Program-made: the position numbers and the translations under genes
Notes under the pieces: model-generated
Told to the model about the DNA's origin: nothing
The model's input: the letters and a program-made list of their open reading frames with translations, nothing else
The model's database searches: none
In this document: in pieces, positions 32,913 through 41,960 of the stretch
Numbering within the stretch: the stretch's first letter is position 1
Layout: each line of letters opens with the position of its first letter
NCBI RefSeq assembly: GCF_010206195.1
Contig: NZ_VIQT01000018.1
Coordinates: 17,436-81,435, forward strand
From: Anaerotruncus colihominis
Lineage (GTDB): Bacteria; Bacillota; Clostridia; Oscillospirales; Ruminococcaceae
Direction: 5' to 3'
DNA: 64,000 nt

Positions 32913-33998
32913 TTATCCGTTTACATATTCCGGCATGATGCTTGCCAGATCGTCGCCATACTCAACGATGGTCGCGCCGACGGCATATGTCTCGGGGATT
33001 TCGGTCCCGTTCTCAAGGTAGTCGATCATCTCCTGCGCGGCCGTTCCGCCAATGTCGCGCGCCGAGAAGTAGGCCGCTGCGCGGAAGCAGGAGTCAGGGT
33101 TTTCAAATTCGTCCGGGCACAGGTATGCGCCAAGGCCCATGACCATCGAATCGGCGCCGAGTCCGGCTGATTCAATCGCGCGCGCGGCGCCCTGGCTGCT
33201 CTCGTCGGAAACACCGAGCACCAGCCATTTTTTGATCTCAGGATGGCCGGTGATCACCGCGTTGGCAGCCTGGTTGCCGTCCTCGGCGGAGGTGTCGCAG
33301 TCGGCGCGGAAGATACGGGATTCAGGGAAATCAGGCAGACCCTCAGAGAGAGCCGCCAGCTCGCCCTCGGTGCGCGGCACGCAGGAGGAAACGGTGTCGG
33401 CCGTCATCAGCAGGATGCCGAAGCTCTCGTCGCCGGCGAGGTTGTTCTCCTTGATATAGTTGACGCCCCACTCGCCGGCAGCCTTGCCGATGCTGAAGCC
33501 GTCGATTCCAACCCATGGCGCCAGCTTGGAGCCGTCCTCAGTTTCAAGGGCGTCGTCGACCGCGATGACAGGGATGCCCGCTTGGGTGAGCATATCGACG
33601 GTCGTCTGGCTCAGGTTCTGGTCCGGCAGGCAGACAAGCACGCCGTCGACCTTATCCGCGATCACCGTGTTGAGCAGGTCCATATACGTCGCAGCATTCT
33701 GGTTGCAGTCCATAAACTTCCAGGTGTAGCCGGCTTCCTCAGCCACCTTCTGGGAGGCTGCGCCCTCCTGGATAAACCAGGTCGCCGTACCCATCTTGTA
33801 GATGCCGACGATCGTCTTACCGCCTGTGGATGAGGGATCGGCGGGCGCGCTCTGCGCCGGCGCAGAGGCGTCGTTTGCCGGCGCGGACGGCGCTGCCGCG
33901 GAGGACGAGGCCGTCGTGGAACCGCCGCAGGCGGTCATCGCCGCCAGCATCGCCGCAAAAAGACCTGTCGCAAGTGCTTTCAGAAATGATTTTTTCAT
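32913..33998 (-). CDS. Sugar ABC transporter substrate-binding lipoprotein
   Basis: A 361-residue periplasmic-binding-protein type I. It has a lipoprotein signal (basic KK, hydrophobic core, lipobox with Cys24 in AAMTAC), a Ser/Ala/Pro-rich linker (about 28-60), and then the sugar-binding domain (TIVGIYKMGTATWFIQEGAA, VDGVLVCLPDQ, IPVIAVDDA). It resembles the arabinose-binding branch. It would capture a monosaccharide or related compound outside the membrane for the permease encoded upstream. The start follows AAAGGAGAAG. Confidence 0.9.
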   Translation of the reverse strand: MKKSFLKALATGLFAAMLAAMTACGGSTTASSSAAAPSAPANDASAPAQSAPADPSSTGGKTIVGIYKMGTATWFIQEGAASQKVAEEAGYTWKFMDCNQNAATYMDLLNTVIADKVDGVLVCLPDQNLSQTTVDMLTQAGIPVIAVDDALETEDGSKLAPWVGIDGFSIGKAAGEWGVNYIKENNLAGDESFGILLMTADTVSSCVPRTEGELAALSEGLPDFPESRIFRADCDTSAEDGNQAANAVITGHPEIKKWLVLGVSDESSQGAARAIESAGLGADSMVMGLGAYLCPDEFENPDSCFRAAAYFSARDIGGTAAQEMIDYLENGTEIPETYAVGATIVEYGDDLASIMPEYVNG

Positions 33999-34078
33999 AG
34001 TTCTTCTCCTTTGCTAATCAGTTTCTGTATGAGAGCGGGCGTCCGCCGCCCGCGGGGATCCTTTTGAATCAGATCGCA

Positions 34079-35104
34079 TCAGGCGCGCGCCTTCTTGTTC
34101 GGGAGCTGCGCGCCGCGCGCGGCCATGCTTTCCTCAAGCGCGCGCTTGTCGCGGGTATGTTTGCGGTAAAAGTCGAATGCCAGAGCCACCACCAACAGCC
34201 CGCCCTGCGCAACCTGCTGCCAGAATGTCTGCACGCCGACCATATTCAGCCCGGTCTTAAAGCCCTGGAGCACAAGCATTCCCAGGAAAGTGCCGAAGAT
34301 TGTACCCACGCCGCCGGTAAAGGCCGTTCCGCCCAGGACGGCGGCCGTGATGGCGTCAAACTCCAGGCCGTTGCAGGCCGAAGGCTGCCCGGAATTCATG
34401 CGTGCGGCCAGCAGCACACCGGCGAAAGCGGCAAGCCCCGATTCAATGATGTGCAGCTTAAAGATGATACGCGTCGGGTTGAGTCCGGCCAGGCGCGCCG
34501 CATAGGTATTGCCGCCGAGCACGTAGATGCTGCGCCCGAAATACGTTTTGCTCAATATGATGCCGAACACGATGAAGGCGATCAGGAGGAGCAGGACCGG
34601 CACCGGCAGAATGCCGAAGATACGGTAATTTCCGAATTTAATAAACGTCTTGTCGCTGATGGCCACCGCCTTGCCGTTACAGAGGATATAAGCGATGCCG
34701 CGTACCACTGACATGGTGGCCAGCGTCGCGATAAAGGGCTGTAACTTGAGGACGGTGACAAGCCCTGCATTCACCGCGCCGACCAGAAAACCCGCACAGA
34801 CCGCGATGGCCAGCGCCAGGATCGCCGGAACGCCCTCGCGCGCGAGGATCGCCGCAAGTACGCCGGCGCAGGCCGCTACGGAACCGGCCGACAGATCGTT
34901 CTGATTTGCAATGATCAGGTTTGTTTCGCCGATTGCCACAAATCCGGTCAGGGAACAGGCGATCAGGATATTGATCATGTTCGCGCTGGTTACATAGTTG
35001 TGGTTGAGCGCGCCGAACAAAACCACCAGAAGCACCATTGCCACAATCAGCGTGATCTTGTCGGCAAAGTCGCTTTTTTTCAGTTTATACATCAGGTTAT
35101 TCAT
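34079..35104 (-). CDS. Sugar ABC transporter permease (RbsC/AraH type)
   Basis: A 341-residue membrane protein with 8-10 predicted helices. Family stretches are LIIANQNDLSAGSVAACAGV, QPFIATLATMSVVRGIAYI, LGGNTYAARLAGLNPTRI and AAVLGGTAFTGGVGTIFG. It forms the membrane channel of a ribose/arabinose-type importer with the ATPase gene 18 bp upstream and the binding protein gene downstream. AGGAGG lies 10 bases before the ATG. Confidence 0.92.
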   Translation of the reverse strand: MNNLMYKLKKSDFADKITLIVAMVLLVVLFGALNHNYVTSANMINILIACSLTGFVAIGETNLIIANQNDLSAGSVAACAGVLAAILAREGVPAILALAIAVCAGFLVGAVNAGLVTVLKLQPFIATLATMSVVRGIAYILCNGKAVAISDKTFIKFGNYRIFGILPVPVLLLLIAFIVFGIILSKTYFGRSIYVLGGNTYAARLAGLNPTRIIFKLHIIESGLAAFAGVLLAARMNSGQPSACNGLEFDAITAAVLGGTAFTGGVGTIFGTFLGMLVLQGFKTGLNMVGVQTFWQQVAQGGLLVVALAFDFYRKHTRDKRALEESMAARGAQLPNKKARA

Positions 35105-35122
35105 TCTCGCTGTTCCTCCTGC

Positions 35123-36634
35123 TTATTGCTCCGCATTCTGCGGGACGCTGGCCATCGCGTATTTCAAAATGAGTTCCTCGCTGAAACCGCCGCGGCTGAT
35201 TTCGCCGCTGATCCGGCCCTCCCGCATGACGATGATCCGGTCGGAAAGCCCGATAACCTCAGGCAGCTCGGAGGAAATGACGATGACGGCCATCCCCTGC
35301 TGCGCGCACGCGGCGATGATCCTGTAAAATTCCGCCTTGGCGCCCACGTCGATGCCCTTGGTCGGCTCATCCAGAATCAGCACCTTTGGATGCGTTTCCA
35401 GCCAACGGGCGAGGATAACCTTCTGTTGGTTGCCGCCCGAAAGCTGTGCGATCAGCTTATCCGAATTCGGCGTTTTAATGTTGAGTTCAGCGATCTCCCG
35501 CCGGGCGATTTCCTCCTCCTTGTCGGTCATCACAAATCCGATCCGGCTCACAAGCTTTTTAAGCATCGAAACGGTGATGTTGCCGCGCACGGAGATGTTG
35601 GGCAGGATGCCCTGCATTTTGCGGTCTTCCGGCACCATCGCGAAACCGAGTGCAAGCGCCTGCGCAGGGGATTTCGGCTGTATGGCGCGCCCCTCAAGTT
35701 CAATCGATCCGCTGTATACCGGATCAAGCCCGAACAGCGCGCGCATGACCTCGGTGCGGCCCGCGCCGACCAGCCCGGCAAAGCCGAGGATTTCGCCGCG
35801 GTGCGCGGTAAACGATACGCCGCTCACAAACGGCGTGCACAGCTCCTTCACCTCGAGGATCGCCTCGCCGGGATGTTCGCTGCGCGGCAGGGCGTCGTAA
35901 ATATCGCCAAGCGAACGCCCCACCATCAGACGGATCATCTGATCCTCGGGGGTAGTTGCCTGATCCACAATCTCAACAAGACGGCCGTCCTTGAAAATAA
36001 TGACCTTCTGCGCGACCTGAGCGATCTCATTCATGCGGTGGGAAACATAGAAAATGATCTTCCCTTCAGCACGCAACTGGCGGATGATATCGAACAGGAG
36101 ATCGATCTCGTTGTCGCTCAGGCTGGCGGTCGGCTCGTCAAACGCAATGATATTGGAATCGCGGCTGACGGCTTTCATGATCTCCACCATCTGCTGATGA
36201 GCAATGCTCAGGCTCCCCACCTTTGTTTCCGGGTTGATATTCAGCCCAAAGCGTTTGGCGATTTCAGCGGTACGCCGGTTCATCAGCGCGAAATCGACCA
36301 GGCCGTTTTTCTTTTTTGGCCAGTCGCCCAGGAAGATGTTCTCCGCCACCGTCATATCCATCAAAATCTGACGCTCCTGATAGATCACGCTCACACCGTG
36401 CGCGATCGCTTCCCTGGGGGTGGCAAAGTGGATTGGCTGTCCGTTGATCAGATATTCCCCAAAGTCCGGTTGATAATCGCCGTTTAAGATTTTCAGCAGT
36501 GTGGATTTGCCCGCGCCGTTCTCGCCGAGAAACGCGTAAACCTGTCCGCTCTGCGCACAGAAGTTGATATCGTCCAACGCCTTGACGCCGGGAAAAAACT
36601 TGCTGATATGCCTGAATTCCACAGAATTGCCCAT
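35123..36634 (-). CDS. Sugar ABC transporter ATP-binding protein (RbsA/AraG type)
   Basis: A 503-residue double ATPase. The first cassette has Walker A GENGAGKSTLLK and Walker B IIAFDEPTAS with a changed signature (LSIAHQQ); the second has an altered Walker A (GLVGAGRTEVMR), the canonical signature LSGGNQQK and Walker B VLILDEPTKG. This pattern is normal for CUT2-type sugar importers. The ATG at 36634 follows GGAGG; an earlier ATG at 36658 overlaps that site. It is first of the six-gene minus operon, 45 bp downstream of a LacI-type palindrome. Confidence 0.93.
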   Translation of the reverse strand: MGNSVEFRHISKFFPGVKALDDINFCAQSGQVYAFLGENGAGKSTLLKILNGDYQPDFGEYLINGQPIHFATPREAIAHGVSVIYQERQILMDMTVAENIFLGDWPKKKNGLVDFALMNRRTAEIAKRFGLNINPETKVGSLSIAHQQMVEIMKAVSRDSNIIAFDEPTASLSDNEIDLLFDIIRQLRAEGKIIFYVSHRMNEIAQVAQKVIIFKDGRLVEIVDQATTPEDQMIRLMVGRSLGDIYDALPRSEHPGEAILEVKELCTPFVSGVSFTAHRGEILGFAGLVGAGRTEVMRALFGLDPVYSGSIELEGRAIQPKSPAQALALGFAMVPEDRKMQGILPNISVRGNITVSMLKKLVSRIGFVMTDKEEEIARREIAELNIKTPNSDKLIAQLSGGNQQKVILARWLETHPKVLILDEPTKGIDVGAKAEFYRIIAACAQQGMAVIVISSELPEVIGLSDRIIVMREGRISGEISRGGFSEELILKYAMASVPQNAEQ

Positions 36635-36678
36635 CCTGGTACAGCCTCCTTCCCGCATTCTGCGGTCTTTTTTGCATT

Positions 36679-36698
36679 TGTGTTTACGTTAACACAAC
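36679..36698. promoter_or_regulatory. LacI-type operator in front of the ABC operon
   Basis: TTGTGTTTACGTTAACACAA is palindromic around ACGT except for one base pair. Its core recurs at 36983-36996 on the other side of the divergent region. Confidence 0.7.
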
Positions 36699-36950
36699 GG
36701 CCTTATTATAGGCTTCAAAGCACACCTCTGTCAATATTTTGAGAAATATTCATCGTTTTATATTAAAAATTAGTATTTTTTTATTCATTTACTCCAAATC
36801 ATTTCTTTCTATAACATTTTTGAATCCACACGCAAACAGGAGCAGTTTCTATTGACTCTGCTTTCTGTGAAAAGCATCTCAAAAATTAAATTCAAATTTG
36901 CACTTTATCACTAAATTATAAGTTTATTTTGTGAATTTTTTAGCAAATAC
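36699..36950. other. AT-rich divergent intergenic region
   Basis: No gene is seen between the two operators. The DNA is unusually AT-rich compared with its neighbours and contains the promoters of two divergent operons. No clear -35/-10 pair was identified for the minus strand. Confidence 0.6.
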
Positions 36951-36978
36951 TTGCCTATACAAAAAAACATGCTATAAT
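36951..36978 (+). promoter_or_regulatory. Promoter of the dehydrogenase-dgoD-lactonase operon
   Basis: TTGCCT, 16-bp spacer, TATAAT (36973-36978). The LacI-type operator starts 5 bp downstream. Confidence 0.75.
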
Positions 36979-36982
36979 TGCA

Positions 36983-36996
36983 GTTAACGTACACAC
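36983..36996. promoter_or_regulatory. LacI-type operator at the dehydrogenase operon start site
   Basis: GTTAACGTACACAC matches 13 of 14 bases of the inverse of the 36679-36698 palindrome. It covers the expected transcription start, the usual place for LacI repression. Confidence 0.65.
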
Positions 36997-37120
36997 AAAT
37001 TGAAATCTCCTTGTTTTGACCTCAGACGCGCGCTTATCCCCCACAGCGTGCAGCACCGCGCGCCTCCGGAGGGGGATGCGGGCCAAAGCATGGATTTTAA
37101 GAAAAAAGGAGAGGATCGGT

Positions 37121-37924
37121 ATGCAAAGAAAAAAGGCGCTGATTACCGGCGCGAGCCACGGCATCGGAAAGGCGATTGCAATCGCGCTGGCGCAAAACGG
37201 CTACGATGTCGGCGTGAACTACTGCAACAACCAGGCAGGCGCGGAGGATACCTGCCGGCTTGCACGCGAAGCGGGCGCGCAGGCGCTCGCCCTTCGCGCC
37301 GACGTAAGCGATTACCAGGCGCTGCGCGGCTTGTTCGACGCGTATTTCGACGCATTCGGATCGATCGACCTGATGGTGAACAACGCGGGCGTGAGCGAGT
37401 TTCACCCACTGCTTGAAGTCACTGAAGAGCAATGGGAGCGCATCACCCGCACCGACTGGAAGGCCACATATTTCGGCACGCAGTTTGCCGCCCGCAGAAT
37501 GGTTGAACAGGGCGCAGCCGGCGTTATCATCAACATCGCCTCCAACCATGTGGACGGATGCTTTCCCGAGGCAAACATCTACGCGCCGAGCAAAGCCGCC
37601 GTGGACGCCTTCTGCCGCAACGCGGCGATGGAACTGGCCCCGCACAAAATCCGCGTGCTGGCGCTCGCGCCCGGTTATACCAACGTCTGGGAGCCTGACA
37701 ACCCAATCAACCAGGTAAAGGAACGCATTCCGCTCCAGCGCTTCGCCACGCCGGAAGAAGTCGCACAGATCCTCGTTTTTCTCGCTTCGGATACATGCAG
37801 CTATATGACCGGCACGCGCATCACCGTCGACGGCGGCGCGCTGCTGCCGGTTGTACCGGAGAACACATTCAACGGCGGCGCGCTGCTGCCGCTCAAAATC
37901 CATGAAACGGGGGCCTCTAAATGA
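37121..37924 (+). CDS. SDR-family NAD(P)-dependent dehydrogenase
   Basis: A 267-residue short-chain dehydrogenase. It shows the cofactor motif TGASHGIG (residues 9-16), NNAG (about 87-90), catalytic Ser/Asn context INIASNHVDG, and the Tyr-x-x-x-Lys motif YAPSKAAV. The active-site Ser position appears as N in IASNH and should be checked. With dgoD and a lactonase it could oxidise a sugar to its lactone. The ATG at 37121 follows GGAGAGG; upstream in-frame codons lack a site. It overlaps dgoD (ATGA). Confidence 0.88.
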   Translation: MQRKKALITGASHGIGKAIAIALAQNGYDVGVNYCNNQAGAEDTCRLAREAGAQALALRADVSDYQALRGLFDAYFDAFGSIDLMVNNAGVSEFHPLLEVTEEQWERITRTDWKATYFGTQFAARRMVEQGAAGVIINIASNHVDGCFPEANIYAPSKAAVDAFCRNAAMELAPHKIRVLALAPGYTNVWEPDNPINQVKERIPLQRFATPEEVAQILVFLASDTCSYMTGTRITVDGGALLPVVPENTFNGGALLPLKIHETGASK

Positions 37925-39069
37925 AGCTGACAAAGGTTGAAACCTTCCGCATCCGGCCGCGCTGGCTGCTGCTGCGGCTGGAAACGGACGACGGACTGAT
38001 CGGATGGGGCGAGCCTGTGGTGGAAGGGCGCGCCGCCACCACACAGGCATGTATCCACGAGCTGGAGCCGTACCTGCTGGGCGCTGATCCGCGCAACGTC
38101 GAGGACATCTGGCAGACGATCTACCGCGGCGGATTTTACCGCGGCGGGCCGGTGCTGACAAGCGCGCTCTCCGGGATCGATCAGGCGCTGTGGGACATCA
38201 AGGGCAAGGCGCTCGGCGTGCCGGTCCACGAGCTGCTCGGCGGACGCGTCCGCGAAAAGATGGAGGTCTACTCCTGGATCGATTCGGACACCCCGGAAAT
38301 ATGTGCAAAATCCGCGCTTGAAAAAAAAGCGCAGGGCTTTCGCAATATCAAGATGCTTGGCACCGACCGCATCGGCTGGATCAACGACAGCCGCGCTATC
38401 ACCGGACTGCTGGAGAAGGTGCAGGCGGTGCGGGACGCGGCCGGCCCTGATTTCGGTATCGCGATCGACTTCCACGGCCGCGCCCATCAGGGAACCGCCA
38501 AGACGCTGCTCAAAGAGCTTGAGCCGCTCAAGCCGCTCTTTGTCGAGGAGCCGGTTCTTGTCGAAAACATCGATGTGTTCGAACGCCTCCACCGCTTCAC
38601 CAGCATCCCGCTTGCAACCGGCGAACGCAATTACACGCGCTGGGGCTTTAAGGATCTGCTGGAGCGCGGCTGCGTCGATATCATTCAGCCGGACCTCTCC
38701 CACGCGGGCGGCATCAGCGAGGTACGCCGGATCGCCGCGATGGCCGAGGCGTATGACGTGGCGCTCGCGCCCCACTGTCCGCTTGGCCCCGTGGCGCTGG
38801 CCTCATGTTTACAGGTCGATTTCGCCTGCGTCAACGCCTGCATTCAGGAGCAGAGCATCGGCATGGCCTACAATAAAGGGCAGGAGATCGGCGATTACCT
38901 CAAAGACAAATCCGTTTTTCAGTACCAGGATGGTTTTGTCAGCCTGCTGAACGGGCCTGGACTTGGCCTTGAAGTCGATGAGGATGCTGTGCGCGCAATG
39001 GAGGAGCCTGACCTGGCCTGGAAAAATCCCGTTTTCCGGCTGGACGACGGCTGCGTTACAGAATGGTAA
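37921..39069 (+). CDS. dgoD: D-galactonate dehydratase family protein
   Basis: A 382-residue enolase-superfamily dehydratase very similar along its length to DgoD. Metal and catalytic residues agree in place: D183 and H185 in AIDFHGR, E in FVEEPV, E in ATGERNYTR and the second His in APHCPLGP. The reaction is galactonate to 2-keto-3-deoxygalactonate, although relatives use other acid sugars. The 2-keto-3-deoxy kinase and aldolase (dgoK, dgoA) are not in this window. It overlaps the neighbouring genes by 4 and 7 bp. Confidence 0.88.
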   Translation: MKLTKVETFRIRPRWLLLRLETDDGLIGWGEPVVEGRAATTQACIHELEPYLLGADPRNVEDIWQTIYRGGFYRGGPVLTSALSGIDQALWDIKGKALGVPVHELLGGRVREKMEVYSWIDSDTPEICAKSALEKKAQGFRNIKMLGTDRIGWINDSRAITGLLEKVQAVRDAAGPDFGIAIDFHGRAHQGTAKTLLKELEPLKPLFVEEPVLVENIDVFERLHRFTSIPLATGERNYTRWGFKDLLERGCVDIIQPDLSHAGGISEVRRIAAMAEAYDVALAPHCPLGPVALASCLQVDFACVNACIQEQSIGMAYNKGQEIGDYLKDKSVFQYQDGFVSLLNGPGLGLEVDEDAVRAMEEPDLAWKNPVFRLDDGCVTEW

Positions 39070-39941
39070 GGCTTGATCTCGCGCCCTGCGCGCTCGGCGA
39101 AGGGCCGCTGTGGCGCCGTGAAACAGGCGAATTTGTCTTTACGGATATCCTGGCCGGAACACTCTATGCCTGCACTCCAGGCGGCGCGGTGCGCCGCCTG
39201 CTCAAATGCTGCTATCAGCTCGGCGCGTTCCTGTTTGACCGGGCAGGCGACCTGCTCCTGATGACCGAGTCCGGGGTATTCCGCTGCCCATACGGCGGGG
39301 ATGAAAGCGATTTTCAGCTTGTCTGGCAGGTGCCGATGGCGCCCGGCGAACGTTTCAACGATGCGATCTGCGACCCGGCCGGCCGGGTGCTGGCGGGCAC
39401 AAAAACCGAAGAAAACCGGAATGGCAGCCTTTGGCTTTTTGAGCACGGCCGGCCGCCGCGGCGGCTGCTCGAGGGACTCAAAATTTCAAACGGTATGGGC
39501 TTTTCACGTGACGGCGAACGCTTCTATCACACCGATTCAGGCGACCGCGCCATCTATTGCTATACGTACAATGTGTCAGAGGGCACGCTTTCCAACCGGC
39601 AGATTGCCGTTTTGCTGGAGGAACCTGGAGCGGCGGTCCCGGACGGGATGACGCTGGACGCGCAGGGGATGCTCTGGACCGCCTGTTGGGACGCAGGCTG
39701 TGTGCGGCGGTATACCCCCGGCGGCCGCCTTCTTGAAGAACTGCCCTTCCCTGCCCGGCAGGTCAGCAGCGTCGCCTTTGGCGGCAGCCGGCTGGACACC
39801 CTCCTCGTCACCTCGGCGGCGGTTGGAAGCGACGGCCCAGACGAGGGAAGCGTCTGGCTGGTCAAGGCGGCTTTTTGCGGCCTTGATGAGCACCGCGCGG
39901 CGCTTCCCGCTCCTTTACAACCGGATGGAATGCATGTATAA
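39063..39941 (+). CDS. SMP-30/gluconolactonase family lactonase
   Basis: A 292-residue six-bladed propeller. Recognisable pieces are ALGEGPLWRRETGEFVFTDI (metal-binding Glu), FNDAICDPAGRVLAGT (Asn-Asp), SNGMGFSRDGERFYHTDSG and PDGMTLDAQGMLWTACWDAG (Asp). It would open a sugar lactone to the acid that DgoD dehydrates. The ATG at 39063 overlaps the end of dgoD. Together with the dehydrogenase it forms an oxidative (De Ley-Doudoroff-like) sugar route. Confidence 0.88.
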   Translation: MVRLDLAPCALGEGPLWRRETGEFVFTDILAGTLYACTPGGAVRRLLKCCYQLGAFLFDRAGDLLLMTESGVFRCPYGGDESDFQLVWQVPMAPGERFNDAICDPAGRVLAGTKTEENRNGSLWLFEHGRPPRRLLEGLKISNGMGFSRDGERFYHTDSGDRAIYCYTYNVSEGTLSNRQIAVLLEEPGAAVPDGMTLDAQGMLWTACWDAGCVRRYTPGGRLLEELPFPARQVSSVAFGGSRLDTLLVTSAAVGSDGPDEGSVWLVKAAFCGLDEHRAALPAPLQPDGMHV

Positions 39942-40009
39942 TATTGAGTAAGATTCTGCAAAAATCATTTTAAAATCCTTCCTTTTCAGGGGAAATCAGG
40001 GGTCGGCCT

Positions 40010-41083
40010 ATGTCCTCACAACCAACAATCAAAGATGTCGCCCGCCTGTCCGGCGTGTCGATCGGTACAGTTGACCGGGTGGTACACAACCGCGGCAAGG
40101 TTTCCGCGCGCAATATGCAGGCGGTTCAAAGCGCGATCGATGCGCTCGGGTATCGGCCGAGCCGAATTGCCCGCGCGCTGGTGAACCGCAAAAGCAGCTT
40201 CAAAATCGGGGTCTGTATCTCCCGTGTGGAGAGCGAATTCTGGGCGGAGGCGATGAGCGGGGTCCATTTCGCGCGGGAAAAGCTGTTGCCGTTCGGCGTC
40301 GAGCTTGCGGTCGAAACGGTTTCTACCTACTCCTTCCGTGATCAGAAGGAGGCGCTTCTCCAGCTGCTTTCACAGGGGGTGAACGCCCTTGTGCTGCTGC
40401 CGGTGCAGGGGCGTGAATCTCAGCTTGACGAGCTGATCCCCCCCGAAATCCCGTATGCGACTGTGATTGAGGATGTGCCGAATTCGCGCCGCCTGTTTCA
40501 CGTTGGCCCTGACGATTATGCGATGGGGCTGCTTGCGGGGCGCCTGGCTCTGCTCTATAAGGGACCCGGCATCCGGTGCGTCGTGCTGGCGGCCAATCAA
40601 ATGTTTTATGGCACGCAGCAGCGTGTCGCGGGGTTTGAGGACTTTTTGAAAAAGCACGACCCCACGGCAAAAATCCTTGAGGTCTGCGATATACCAATCG
40701 AATCGGAACGCATCGCCTATCAAAGCATCTACGAAATCGCTGAACAGCAGATGCAGGCGCACGCGGATATGAACGTTTTTTATGTCACCAACGGCTTGAC
40801 ACAGTGGGCGGCGGCGGCCGTCAAAAATAACCACCGCGTCGGTTCGACCCTTGTCTTTGGCTATGAGCGCACGGAAATGACGTATACCTATATCCGTGAG
40901 GGAATCATCGGCGCAGCCATCTGGCAGGGTCCCGCCCAGCAGTGGTACAACGCGATCAACCTGATGAACGAATATCTCGCCGGAGAACGGACCATGGACG
41001 AACCTATCTTTACCGCCGAGTGCCGTATCCTGATCGAGGAAAGCCTGCCCTTCGTGCGTTTTGACAGCATTTCGGATATGTAA
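40010..41083 (+). CDS. LacI-family transcriptional regulator
   Basis: A 357-residue repressor. The N-terminal HTH (about 4-60) reads TIKDVARLSGVSIGTVDRVV then ALGYRPSRIARAL, the LacI hallmark, followed by a periplasmic-binding-protein type ligand domain. It probably binds the two TACGTTAAC-type palindromes in the 36.7-37.0 kb divergent region and responds to the sugar of this locus. The ribosome site is weak (GGGG about 12 bases before the ATG), which fits low repressor levels. Confidence 0.9.
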   Translation: MSSQPTIKDVARLSGVSIGTVDRVVHNRGKVSARNMQAVQSAIDALGYRPSRIARALVNRKSSFKIGVCISRVESEFWAEAMSGVHFAREKLLPFGVELAVETVSTYSFRDQKEALLQLLSQGVNALVLLPVQGRESQLDELIPPEIPYATVIEDVPNSRRLFHVGPDDYAMGLLAGRLALLYKGPGIRCVVLAANQMFYGTQQRVAGFEDFLKKHDPTAKILEVCDIPIESERIAYQSIYEIAEQQMQAHADMNVFYVTNGLTQWAAAAVKNNHRVGSTLVFGYERTEMTYTYIREGIIGAAIWQGPAQQWYNAINLMNEYLAGERTMDEPIFTAECRILIEESLPFVRFDSISDM

Positions 41084-41121
41084 GTCACAGACGGATCAGC
41101 GTGGTAATATTGACTCCTTCC

Positions 41122-41158
41122 ACGGCCGGACGGGCCAAGGCCCGTCCGGCCGTTTATA
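41122..41158 (+). terminator. Terminator after the LacI gene
   Basis: ACGGCCGGACGGGCC / GGCCCGTCCGGCCGT followed by TTATAT. Confidence 0.75.
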
Positions 41159-41316
41159 TAAAGCCGCTATCCGTGTCGAAAGCCGTTTTGCCGGCCCTCC
41201 AAACAGTTGTTTCTATACTTTATATCGTACAATTTTTTTGTCAAGAGCCGATCGTACCTGGATAATAATTCTACTTGCTTTTACAATAGAATTAACAATT
41301 TCGAGGAGGAATCACT

Positions 41317-41529
41317 GTGGAATCAAAAGACATTCTGGCGAACAATCTGCTTTGTTTCCGCTCTGACAACAATCTGTCCCAGGAAGAATTGGCTTGGAAA
41401 AGCGGATTAAGCGTAAGCGGCTACACCAAGATAGAGCGTGCGGAGATCCAATCCTCCCTTAAAACGCTTGATAAGCTCAGTCGAGGGACCGGATTACCCG
41501 CCATGGACTTGCTTACCCCTCACATCTAG
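41317..41529 (+). CDS. Small XRE-family HTH regulator, second copy
   Basis: A 70-residue HTH protein (about residues 8-60; FRSDNNLSQEELAWKSGLSV then SGYTKIERAEIQ). Related to the 24712-24960 product; both end with an LLTP segment. It uses a GTG start, 7 bases after GAGGAGG. The next gene, on the other strand, is a broken GH25 gene, so the pair repeats the XRE/lysozyme arrangement of the prophage region. Confidence 0.82.
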   Translation: MESKDILANNLLCFRSDNNLSQEELAWKSGLSVSGYTKIERAEIQSSLKTLDKLSRGTGLPAMDLLTPHI

Positions 41530-41909
41530 CAGATGGTCTGCGTTGCAGCAATTTTAAGCATGTCATTGCTGTTTCCTGCGCCCTTGTGAAGAAGCAGCCC
41601 CGCTATGCGCAGCCGGATAGGCTGCGCATAGCGGGGCTGCTTCGATTGGGCCAGTACGCGTCGGGCGTATCCGTATTTTCCCAGCCCTTGGGCAGGTTTG
41701 TTCTGATAATCTACAGCGTCGCTCCACCAGTACGCCCCCCAGTCAAGCTCCATGGCCAGCACTGCGGGCAGGTATTTTTGATGAAACGTCCCCATCTCCC
41801 AAAGGCCCTGCCTGGCCTTTATGATCACAAAACGGACGCTGGCCGCTTCCACGCGCTCAAAATCAGTCTCTCCCTGATGCGACGAGATATCGATGCCTTT
41901 AATCTCCAT
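41526..41909 (-). pseudogene. Truncated GH25 lysozyme
   Basis: Only the first ~65 codons (41713-41909) match the 23678-24475 lysozyme: KGIDISSHQGETDFERV through LDWGAYWWSDAV. The rest of the frame is unrelated and is largely encoded by a 24-bp inverted repeat (41590-41643). The catalytic D-x-E motif and most of the barrel are gone, so it cannot be an active lysozyme. Confidence 0.88.
41590..41643. repeat. Long inverted repeat within the GH25 remnant
   Basis: Arms of about 24 bp (starting GAAGCAGCCCCGCTATGCGC) surround a GGATA loop. It lies where the lysozyme homology has been replaced. Confidence 0.75.
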
Positions 41910-41960
41910 GCTTTATTACTCCCTTCTGCATAAAAAACCGCCGACCGTTTCCGATCAGCG

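Noticed and set aside
35000..36487. 495-codon plus-strand frame opposite the sugar ABC ATPase
   Set aside because: The minus strand encodes an unmistakable double ATPase; the plus frame has no family features.
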